43,518 nucleotides of DNA from Clostridium cibarium. GTDB taxonomy: Bacteria; Bacillota; Clostridia; Clostridiales; Clostridiaceae. Numbering within the stretch: position 1 is the first letter of the stretch; each line of letters starts with the position of its first letter. This document shows, one piece after another, positions 26,316 to 34,472 of this stretch. A program made the position numbers and the translations under genes. The stretch covers positions 1 to 43,518 of the forward strand of contig NZ_JACSRA010000034.1 of the NCBI RefSeq assembly GCF_014836335.1, given 5' to 3'. Under the pieces are notes generated by a model, which made no database searches, was not told the origin of the DNA, and saw only the letters and a program-made list of their open reading frames with translations.

Positions 26316-27548
26316 TCATTTTTTCAATGAAATAAAACTTTTTGTTTTACCCGAATTCATGCTTTTAATGCTATCCACATATTCAAAGTTAATTTGTGGT
26401 TCATCTAAATATTCATTCAATGTGTTTTGTATTTCTTTCAGTGCAATAGAATCAATTTTATTTTCTTGTACAATTTTTATATCAAATATCCCTCTATCTT
26501 TTTGAATAACCTGAAATTCTTTAATTAACCCTGGGTACTTTAAAATAAACCTAGAAAATATTGTATCGAAAATGCCACTACTAACTATTTTCTTTGATGT
26601 ATATACTAAATCAGAAATTCTCCCACCTATAGGTTCTATTGTTATTAACGATTTATTACCACAACTACACTGTTTTTGATGATACTTCATTTTAACGTAA
26701 TCACCTAAAACATATCTAATTAAAGGCATTTCCTTATTAGATAAAACAGTTACTACTAATTCTCCCAGACCATCACTCATAGTGGGTTTACCAGACTCAA
26801 ATAATTCAAAAAACAGTTCATCATCCCATGCATGCATATATTCATTAAAACATTGATAAGAAATAATACCTGTCTCTCTTGACCCGTAGTGATTAATAAT
26901 ATTGTTACATATCTTAGTAGCAATATTATTTTTTTGGTATGGTAATATCTGCTCTCCATATAATTCTACCATCTTAATATTAGAAAGAACTATATTTCTA
27001 TCGCCACAAAAATTAGCAAATTTATTGACAGCAATAGGTGCCCCAATAATCCAATCAGGATCAAATTCTAAAATCTCATTAATATATTTTTCAAAGCTTT
27101 TCTCTGATAGGTCAAGATAATCATTATTGTCTCCTATCCTTAGTGCATTTAACTTATTGGACTCCAGGTTTCTATAAAAGTATAGTAATTTCCACTTCAT
27201 AATATCCTTGTGGAACATCTTTCTTGTTTTCCACATTTTTTTAGTCAATCTAAGCTCTTCCTGTCGATTTTTAATAATCCTTAATGGTTCTCCAGAACTT
27301 CCACTCGTATGTTGCAATATAGCATTAGGATTATCCAATATATCTTTATTCTTGATAAAATTATCCCAATTTAATTTAATATCATCTTTTTTAATAATGG
27401 GAAGTTCACACCATGCTTCATAACTAGAAATATAATATGAAACATCCCTTTTTATTTTTCTATAAGCTGGAACATTTGAGCGTGCATATGATAATAGTTC
27501 AATAAGCTTTTTTCTATTCTTTAATAATTGATAATTATACACATTCAT
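26316..27548 (-). CDS. PaaK/CapK-type adenylate-forming ligase
   Basis: A 410-residue protein of the phenylacetate-CoA ligase/CapK family: Y-A-R-S-N-V-P-A-Y-R at the N-terminus, nucleotide loop H-T-S-G-S-S-G-E-P-L near residue 85, N-H-Y-G-S-R-E-T-G near residue 215 and R-Y-V-L-G-D-Y-V. A C-S-C-G-N pair near residue 293 suggests a small metal site, as seen in some family members. ATG lies inside the ACP gene (14-base overlap), so carrier and ligase are co-translated; loading of that ACP is the obvious inference. It is the second adenylate-forming enzyme in the operon. Substrate unknown. Confidence 0.82.
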   Translation of the reverse strand: MNVYNYQLLKNRKKLIELLSYARSNVPAYRKIKRDVSYYISSYEAWCELPIIKKDDIKLNWDNFIKNKDILDNPNAILQHTSGSSGEPLRIIKNRQEELRLTKKMWKTRKMFHKDIMKWKLLYFYRNLESNKLNALRIGDNNDYLDLSEKSFEKYINEILEFDPDWIIGAPIAVNKFANFCGDRNIVLSNIKMVELYGEQILPYQKNNIATKICNNIINHYGSRETGIISYQCFNEYMHAWDDELFFELFESGKPTMSDGLGELVVTVLSNKEMPLIRYVLGDYVKMKYHQKQCSCGNKSLITIEPIGGRISDLVYTSKKIVSSGIFDTIFSRFILKYPGLIKEFQVIQKDRGIFDIKIVQENKIDSIALKEIQNTLNEYLDEPQINFEYVDSIKSMNSGKTKSFISLKK

Positions 27549-27789
27549 GTGAATTTTCCTTACAATTAATCATTTCATATATACAACTTATTACATAATC
27601 TACATTTTCAAAAATCTCCATATCCAACAACTTGTCATCAAATTCAATATCAAAATAATCTTCTATTGTTAGCATTATTTGTACAAATTCAAATGAATCC
27701 ATGTATTCAGCCCTTATTACTCCATCTTCATCTTCATAATCCTTTAAAAGTGATTTTAAATAAGTTTCTATTTCTAGTTTATTAACCAT
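27535..27789 (-). CDS. Acyl carrier protein, free-standing
   Basis: An 84-residue acidic helical protein with D-S-F (Ser32) in place of the common D-S-L phosphopantetheine site, followed by a hydrophobic helix (V-Q-I-M-L-T-I-E-D-Y-F) and D-I-E-F, as in PP-binding domains. Start ATG follows AAAGGGG. No ketosynthase or condensation domain is present in the window, so it serves non-modular chemistry: activation, PLP decarboxylation on the carrier and transfer, as in butirosin side-chain assembly. No phosphopantetheinyl transferase is nearby, so a chromosomal one would be needed. Confidence 0.85.
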   Translation of the reverse strand: MVNKLEIETYLKSLLKDYEDEDGVIRAEYMDSFEFVQIMLTIEDYFDIEFDDKLLDMEIFENVDYVISCIYEMINCKENSHECV

Positions 27790-27809
27790 TTACATTTCCC
27801 CTTTAGCTT

Positions 27810-28937
27810 TTATTTTAGTGGGCAGCTTAATCCACACATTGTACATTCACTAGATACATCTTCTAATTCTACTAAGCCTTTCCCAGTTCTTCTTTCCAAT
27901 TCTAGAGCTGCTCCTTTTGGATCAATTACATTTCTTATAACATTTGGCAGATGACATCCACCTTTAGCACGTGCCTCTGCAACCTTCTCCTCCATTACCC
28001 AATCAGGATTTACAATTGATAATGCAATTCTTGTATTAATAACAGATTCGTAAATATCTTCAATAGTTGGTTGACTTATATGTTCTGCCCTTGTAATTGT
28101 GCAAATCATTTCCACTCCCAATTTAGCCATAAAAGCTGCTGTAATTGCTCCAGTAATATTATCATGTCCCATCCCCCTATCTGTTGCTACAGACAGTACT
28201 CTTAGAGGTGCATTTTTGCAAACATTTTTTGTATAGTTAAACCACTCCTCTAATCTATTAAGTGCAATATGGCCTCCATTTTCTATCGCTACAGTTACAC
28301 CACTTTTGTGACAAATATCCACTAAATCAGCAGCATCAGCAATTTCAGTTTTATATAATTTATCAAATCCACCATCATTGGTGATACTTGGACTTCTCAT
28401 ACTTAGTCCAATACTTATAGCAGCATCGTATTTTTTTGCTAGTCCTACTATTTCAGGGAAATATATATAAAACGGATTATCTTTACCTGTACTTTTTATA
28501 TATTTTCTTATGTAATTTCCCATTCGACTTGTAAATGGAAAACTTCTTTGACTATTTTCAAGTAATTCTATATGCCTTTTTCTAATTGGAGCATGAATTG
28601 TAATACTTTTCGCCCCATAAGATAATATTTCTTCAGTGGTTTCTAAAATTTCATTCTTACTTATATTATTTGGCATCTCATTTAAACCTGTGTTTGTACA
28701 AATAATATACCCAGGCAATGCTGTGACTGGCACATTTAAATTATCACATAACAACTTTAAATTTCTCTTTGCATTAACACCTATACTTGCGTCAGCAATA
28801 ATATCTGTACCAGCATCGACTGCAGTTATCGCTTTCTTTAATTCTTCTTCTGGTGAACTCTTTTCATATGTTACACCTACATGTGTTACTAACCTTGTTA
28901 CACCATTTCCTAATTGCAAATCTCCAATTCTATCCAT
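27810..28937 (-). CDS. ThiC-like radical SAM enzyme with non-standard CX2CX3C motif
   Basis: A 375-residue homologue of phosphomethylpyrimidine synthase ThiC. Shared landmarks are D-I-I-A-D-A-S, S-I-T-I-H-A-P (ThiC T-I-H-A-G), I-E-N-G-G-H (ThiC E-G-P-G-H), and G-H-D-N-I-T-G-A-I with M-I-C-T-I-T-R-A-E-H (ThiC G-Y-D-H-I-T-S-A-I and M-L-C-Y-V-T-P-K-E-H). The C-terminus ends C-T-M-C-G-L-S-C, a CX2CX3C spacing instead of ThiC's CX2CX4C. Start ATG 28937 follows GGAGG; GTG at 28955 overlaps that site. ThiC and BzaF rearrange aminoimidazole ribotide to a pyrimidine or a benzimidazole. This divergent copy sits in a biosynthetic operon without other thiamin genes, so it probably makes a different heterocycle or cleaves a different nucleotide. 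Confidence 0.8.
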   Translation of the reverse strand: MDRIGDLQLGNGVTRLVTHVGVTYEKSSPEEELKKAITAVDAGTDIIADASIGVNAKRNLKLLCDNLNVPVTALPGYIICTNTGLNEMPNNISKNEILETTEEILSYGAKSITIHAPIRKRHIELLENSQRSFPFTSRMGNYIRKYIKSTGKDNPFYIYFPEIVGLAKKYDAAISIGLSMRSPSITNDGGFDKLYKTEIADAADLVDICHKSGVTVAIENGGHIALNRLEEWFNYTKNVCKNAPLRVLSVATDRGMGHDNITGAITAAFMAKLGVEMICTITRAEHISQPTIEDIYESVINTRIALSIVNPDWVMEEKVAEARAKGGCHLPNVIRNVIDPKGAALELERRTGKGLVELEDVSSECTMCGLSCPLK

Positions 28938-28997
28938 TACTCTATATTCCTCCACTTATTTTTATCAAAATGTTAATTTAAGATTTAATGACATTTA

Positions 28998-30365
28998 TTA
29001 ATAAAGATATGATTCTAAATTATTAAAATCTTTTAAGTTAAAAAAAACCTTTTCTTTTATTACAATAGCTTTTATTAATTCATCTGTTACTTTTCTATTT
29101 TTTTCTATTACTGTAGCCTCATGAGCTAACTGATAAGCCTCTCTAAATTCTTCTGATTCTGTATCGTCAGTCACAAGTTCTAATATAAGTTCTCCCTTAT
29201 TTACAAAATCACCCTCTTTTTTATTTAATAAAATTCCTGTTGAGTAATTTATTTGACTTTCTTTTAAGTTTCTTCTACCAGCCAATAACATTGACGCATT
29301 ACCAATTTTGAAACTATCAATTTTATTAATATACCCCTCTTCGTTACTGTAAATCTTAACCCTTCTTGAAGTCTTAAGTAATTCCAAATCATGTTGTAAT
29401 AAATCTAAATTTCCTCCTTGTCTTTTGATAAATTCATTAAATTTTTCTAAAACTTCACCTTTTTGAATCTTTTCCTTTATGAGTAATTTACCTTCTTCTA
29501 TAGATATAGCTCTTTTATTAATAAATGCTATAATTGCTCCAAATAAGGAACATAATTCTACTAAATCTGATGGTCCATTTCCCTTTAATGTTTCAATGAC
29601 TTCTCCTATTTCTAATATATTTCCTATATTCTTTCCTAATGGAGTATTCATATTACTAACAACTGCAATTGTTTTTTTTCCTAAACCTTCTCCGATACTA
29701 ACCATAGTTTGTGCCAATAATACTGCATCATCTATTGTCTTCATAAAAGCACCACTGCCAACTTTTACATCTAAAATGATAATATCAGCACCTGTTGCAA
29801 TTTTTTTACTCATTATAGAACTAGCTATTAACGGAATAGAATTAACAGTTGCTGTAAGATCTCTTAATTCATAGATTTTTTTATCTGCAGGAACTAAACT
29901 TTCTGATTGACTTATAATTGAAATACCACACTCTTTAATCTGATCAATTACTGCTGCACTAGGAATTGTAACTTTCATTTCTTTTATTGATTTCAATTTA
30001 TCAATTGTTCCACCACAATAATCTAAAGCTTTACCAGATATTTTGATAACATTTAGTCCAAGTGAAGCAATTATAGGACATACTACTAATGATGTTTTAT
30101 CCCCCACTCCACCAGTACTATGTTTATCTACTGTTATACCATTAATTGTGCTTAGATCAAATCTTTCTCCTGATTGTGCCATTTCATATGTGAGTTGCGT
30201 TATCTCCCTAGTACTCATTCCATTAAAATATACTGCCATTAACCAAGCTGCAAATTGATAATCTGGAATTTCACCAAGGGTATATTTCTGAACAACATAT
30301 GATATTTCTTCATTGCTCATTTCTTCACTATTTTTCTTTTTATTGATGCAATCAATAATATTCAA
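28998..30365 (-). CDS. pdp: Pyrimidine-nucleoside (thymidine) phosphorylase, first intact gene of operon
   Basis: A 455-residue pyrimidine-nucleoside phosphorylase. The signature region K-H-S-T-G-G-V-G-D-K-T-S (~83-94) and S-G-K-A-L-D-Y-C-G-G-T-I-D-K-L are present, as are the N-terminal helical domain and the C-terminal alpha/beta domain. Start is TTG after AAGGAG. It converts a pyrimidine nucleoside and phosphate to base and (deoxy)ribose-1-phosphate. It is 15-20 residues longer than common family members. Leading an operon with ThiC-like, nucleotidyltransferase and glycosyltransferase genes, it may supply a pentose-1-phosphate, as LipP does in A-90289 synthesis, rather than salvage nucleosides. 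That role is inference. Confidence 0.9.
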   Translation of the reverse strand: MNIIDCINKKKNSEEMSNEEISYVVQKYTLGEIPDYQFAAWLMAVYFNGMSTREITQLTYEMAQSGERFDLSTINGITVDKHSTGGVGDKTSLVVCPIIASLGLNVIKISGKALDYCGGTIDKLKSIKEMKVTIPSAAVIDQIKECGISIISQSESLVPADKKIYELRDLTATVNSIPLIASSIMSKKIATGADIIILDVKVGSGAFMKTIDDAVLLAQTMVSIGEGLGKKTIAVVSNMNTPLGKNIGNILEIGEVIETLKGNGPSDLVELCSLFGAIIAFINKRAISIEEGKLLIKEKIQKGEVLEKFNEFIKRQGGNLDLLQHDLELLKTSRRVKIYSNEEGYINKIDSFKIGNASMLLAGRRNLKESQINYSTGILLNKKEGDFVNKGELILELVTDDTESEEFREAYQLAHEATVIEKNRKVTDELIKAIVIKEKVFFNLKDFNNLESYLY

Positions 30366-30440
30366 ATCATCATCTCCTTGTTAAATTATAAAAAACATTT
30401 TGAATAATTTTAAAATCGATTTTTAATATAATAAAATACT

Positions 30441-31407
30441 CTAGTGTTCTAACTTAAATAGTACAATGGCAATTACATTAAATAATATACTTACTAAATA
30501 AAGTCTATACACAGTCTGTTTTGAGTTAACCCTTTTGCAACTAGCCTATAGTGTATTTGTGTTGGATTACCAGCATAAATGGGCTTCCGTAATTTTATTC
30601 GTCTATAAACAACATATATATTGTCAAAAGTCGGTAATACCAATGCAAAAATTGGCGCAAATATTGAAATGATTGCTGCCTGCTTAGATGCACCATCTAA
30701 TGAAATAACACCTAATATAAAACCAATAAAAGTTGTACCAGCATAACCCATAAGAACCTTTGATGGAAACTTATTGTATATTAGATAACCAAGACAAATC
30801 CCAACTAAAAGAATACTCATTAAAGCTCCCTGACTATTATTCATTTCCAATGCAATTATAAATAATGTAAACACAGAAATACATGAAATTCCACCAGCTA
30901 GTCCATCCATGCCATCAGTAAAATTAATAACTGAAGTTACTCCAAATAACCAAACAACTGTTAAAATAAGTTGTAATATATTGGGCAATGTAATATATGT
31001 ATTATCTGTTAAACTTGCAAACCCTTCAAATCTCACTCCACCTGTATATGCAATTATACATGCTATAACTTTGAAAATCATTTTAGGAAGCGCTTTCAGA
31101 TCCCCGTCTTTAATCCTTATCCAATCATCTATCATTCCAATTATGAAAATACAAATTGAACCTAGAAAAATATATACGATTTTCGTATCAAAAATTCTAT
31201 TTGTCAAGAAATATCCCCCCGGAATGTTTCCATTATTCCAATAGACGCCATATAAGATTTTCATTGCTTATGAATCTTTCTCTTAATGTTTTCTTTTGGC
31301 TTCTCTACATAATTATTCACTATTGCAATTTTTCTTAGTACAGGTGTTATTAAAATCATTGTAAAAAATTCTACTAAGAACGTAAAAATGTAATTCATTA
31401 AATTCAT
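30441..31407 (-). pseudogene. WecA/TagO/MraY-superfamily phosphosugar transferase, frameshifted
   Basis: A polyprenyl-phosphate glycosyl-1-phosphate transferase spread over three frames. Frame 1 (31407 to a TGA at 31261) gives the first transmembrane helix and K-R-K-I-H-K. Frame 2 (31264-30494) gives hydrophobic helices, M-I-D-D-W and N-F-T-D-G-M-D-G-L-A-G-G. Frame 3 (~30530-30441) gives the last helix after S-K-Q-T-V. In addition the catalytic M-G-D-x-G-S reads M-G-Y-A-G-T and the H-x-H-H-R motif reads Q-I-H-Y-R. Two shifts plus an active-site loss make it non-functional. It directly precedes the biosynthetic operon. An intact ancestor could have served in glycan synthesis or as a resistant target. 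Confidence 0.85.
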
Positions 31408-32030
31408 CAACTTTCTTTATATATTTATCAATATTTTCTTATATAATTGAATTTCTTTATCTTTAATTAATATAAGTTTCTTAGTTAATTGTTATATCAT
31501 CATTTATAATATTTTTGTTAATTATCCCCGTCCCTCCTGTAAGATCTCTGCTTGTTTATTAGTCAACTAATAGCTTTATACATTTCAACCCCTAGCTTTT
31601 CGATATATTGTATTTTAGCATCTGTTTGTCCAGTTATTAAAACTTCACTTATATTATGGATACCAATCAATTCTATGGTAAACCAAGAACATAATCACCC
31701 CCTTCTTGTTTTAACCTTTCATTAACTATGCCTAAAAACATGGAATATATATATATATATATATGAACATCTAAATCTAATTTATATTTTTTCATATATC
31801 ACTAATCTCCTATATTATTATCACTAACTATTACATCCAATCAGCATCCTCCAAATCTTCATATAATAAATCATTCTTTATTAGACATTTTTAAGAAATG
31901 TTTTTAATCCTGACTTACGGACAGTTATTGTCAATTTATCAAATAAATTCCATTATGGTTTAAAACAAAATTATTATAGAATCCCCTTTAAAATATATGA
32001 ACTTATCGAAACTAAGGATAAATAAGTAAG
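31408..32030. other. Intergenic region without intact gene; (AT)10 tract
   Basis: No convincing gene. A ten-copy AT dinucleotide tract lies at 31745-31764. A minus-strand frame at about 31565-31680 encodes about 37 residues (I-G-I-H-N-I-S-E-V-L-I-T-G-Q-T-D-A-K) ending in a stop. It reads like the tail of some enzyme, but I cannot name it. The operon promoter is expected here or just inside the pseudogene, but I see no convincing -35/-10 pair. Confidence 0.4.
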
Positions 32031-32079
32031 TGCAGAGTTATATTTTGACTATATCAGATTTGTCAGACCTTCTAGTCAT

Positions 32080-33070
32080 ATCATCCCTGATTGATATATT
32101 GTAAAGCAAGTATTTAAATAATATTTTTTCTACATGAATAATAAGATCTTTTAAACCAGTTAACTCCTGTAGTAAATAAACTATAAATTCTAACTTTTTT
32201 ACCCTTAATATTCTTAGTGGCACCTAATAATTTATTTTTCTTATCTTTAATACATGAAACACCAGGTGAAATTATATAGGAATATGCTATACAAGCACAA
32301 AAATATACCATTTTAGAATAATGAACATCCTTACTCTAAGTACTTTCCAAATTGAAGCCACTGCTTTTGAAATCTCTAAGCATTTCTCCAATATCAAATC
32401 TTTTTTTATTCCCTTATTACATAAGCGTTGGAAAGATTATTAGCTATAAACCATATATCATCAGCATCTTGAGCTATACATACTGCCATATTCAAATATA
32501 TTCTTGAGTTATTAATCTAATATTATAAAAAAGTTCTTGTAGCACACTTTCTTAGAGTGATATCTTCTAATTTCATGATTTTATTTATATGGAATTAGTA
32601 TTTTATGCAAGAATCTAAGCCCTTCCTTAACATGTATAAACTCCTTATTTCCATTTTATTTATATCTCAATAATTTAAACCAAATAGGAATAGTTATTTT
32701 ACCTACCTTCAAGAAAAATTGAAGTATTACAAATCTACCATCTATTGTTGTATGATTAAATATGTTATATAAATTGATTTTTCTTTAAATTTATATATTA
32801 ATAGCTTTATTGCTTAAAAATCTTTATAATCTCTTTATCTTGCTTTCTTCTAATCCTAAGTAATAACTATCTTTTAATTCTTGAGATATCTTAGAAATAA
32901 CTACTGATTAAGCAGTTATAATTCCAACAATTATTGCAATTATATTTTTTTATCAAGAATCAGATAAAATCATAATTTTTTCAACATACTCTTCTAAGAT
33001 ATATTTCCAAACATCTGATAAGATTGTTGAAATATTCATTAAGTTCTTTTATAATATTTTTAGCAACATC
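32080..33070 (-). mobile_element. Ruined IS4-family transposase gene
   Basis: Joining minus-strand frames across several stops and shifts gives an IS4-type transposase: an N-terminal S-K-I-S-Q-E-L-K, L-G-L-E-E-S-K-I-K-R-L and F-L-S-N-K-A-I; a middle D-G-R with K-I-T-I-P-I-W and, after a break, E-G-L-R-F-L; and a C-terminal R-F-D-I-G-E-M-L-R-D-F-K-S-S-G-F-N-L-E, the Y-(2)R-(3)E-(6)K-like box of the family, ending G-K-K-V-R-I-Y-S-L-F-T-T-G. At least four stops or shifts are visible, so it is inactive. I could not define its terminal repeats. It separates the biosynthetic operon from the BtrH-like gene, and may have split a formerly continuous cluster. Confidence 0.7.
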
Positions 33071-33122
33071 ATCACAGTCTATAAAAAACATACTATAGTA
33101 CCTTCCCACAATAAAAATCTCA

Positions 33123-34118
33123 TTATTTAATTTTTTCAATATAATTAAATAATTCCTTGTTGTAATAACTTTCTAGCACATATATTTTGTTAATATGATT
33201 AAACATTGTTTTAACTTTTATATTTCTTATAGAATTATACTTAATTATTTTAATTTTTATTTTTTCCCACTCTTTTATTATTTTATCTAAGGGATCAACT
33301 AAAAAGAATTCATCTCCAAACAATTTCTGTATTCTATATTTTTCAGTTTTCTTTATCACAATAATAAAGAAAAATGACTCTAATAACTCATTAATATTTT
33401 TATCAATTCCACTCTCTTCAGCTAATATCTCATTTAAATTACTATTAATATGCTTCAAAACTTCTGTATTATTCAACATTAACTCTTTATTCTTCAACAT
33501 ATTACTTCTAAACACAGAAATGTAATTATGATTTAATTTATTGCTACAGTTCTCCTTAAGAATGACCTGTGAATAATTAACATCATCACTCTTCATTTGT
33601 AAAAATTTATAGTATCCTTCATAAGCAGTTTTTAATGTTTCAAATTTAATATTTTTAACTGATATGTGTTCGTTATTAACATCTACAATCTTAAAAATAT
33701 TTAATTCTTCGTCATACCCAAATACAAGCATAAAGTGCTTATGATGACTATTTTTGTAGAACAACTCATAATGCTTACAATAATATGCATCCGCATAAAT
33801 AATTAATGGAATATCTTCATTGATAGATTGTATAATTGTTGTAATGATATCAGTTGTATATAAATGATTCTTTACTTCTATACCAAGTTCACTTAATATT
33901 TCATCATCTTTTTTAACACCTACATATCTACTATAAAACTGAACATTACATTTAGATTCATTTTTCTTTTTTATTTTATATACATTTACATCATTTACAA
34001 TGAAAGGAGTTACATCCTTACCATAATATCTTAGTGCAGTTAATAACGGATTATAATAACAGTGTCTATAAAAAATATCGTCAAAAGGCTGTATTTGTTT
34101 TAACTCTCTTTTTCCCAC
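33123..34118 (-). CDS. BtrH-type (PF14399-like) cysteine-fold acyltransferase candidate
   Basis: A 331-residue protein whose N-terminal half matches the butirosin BtrH N-terminal domain pattern: R-H-C-Y-Y-N-P-L-L-T-A-L-R-Y-Y-G (Cys20), H-K-H-F-M-L-V-F-G-Y-D (His128) and I-V-D-V-N-N (Asp146), a papain/C39-like Cys-His-Asp arrangement. The C-terminal half is helical and unassigned. Start is GTG at 34118, 8 bases after GAGGAGG; a GTG three codons upstream overlaps that site. BtrH moves an acyl chain from an ACP to an aminoglycoside amine. With a BtrK-like decarboxylase and ACP ~6-24 kb away it could do the analogous transfer here. Related domains also occur beside NRPS clusters with unknown roles. 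The 354 bases between it and malQ show no gene. Confidence 0.6.
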   Translation of the reverse strand: MGKRELKQIQPFDDIFYRHCYYNPLLTALRYYGKDVTPFIVNDVNVYKIKKKNESKCNVQFYSRYVGVKKDDEILSELGIEVKNHLYTTDIITTIIQSINEDIPLIIYADAYYCKHYELFYKNSHHKHFMLVFGYDEELNIFKIVDVNNEHISVKNIKFETLKTAYEGYYKFLQMKSDDVNYSQVILKENCSNKLNHNYISVFRSNMLKNKELMLNNTEVLKHINSNLNEILAEESGIDKNINELLESFFFIIVIKKTEKYRIQKLFGDEFFLVDPLDKIIKEWEKIKIKIIKYNSIRNIKVKTMFNHINKIYVLESYYNKELFNYIEKIK

Positions 34119-34472
34119 GAGGCACACCTCCTCAATATCAACATAATAAAGTTAATTCTCTTTGCTGTCCTTTATATATTAAGTATAAATTAAGAACAAT
34201 AAACCTGAAATTTAATAGTATCTTTTGCTTCTCCTTTAATGAAAGTGATTATATATATGATTACTTTAACTATTTAAGCGATCCATAACCACTAACTATG
34301 ATTTTTCATTTTATTATCTTCATAAGAATGGTTTGTCTTTGTCATGCATCACTTTTAGTAATAATCCTAATTTTTTTACTTCTTTTATCTATACATACAT
34401 TTCAAAAAATCTATTATATTCAAACCTATTAATATATTAATAACTAATTAATTGGATTTCACTTTATTAACT

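Noticed and set aside
29479..29874. 131-codon plus-strand frame inside the nucleoside phosphorylase gene
   Set aside because: Antisense shadow of a clearly conserved gene.
31745..31764. (AT)10 tract considered as an origin or phase-variable promoter
   Set aside because: No gene start is positioned to be switched by it and no replication motifs are near; simple-repeat drift is enough.
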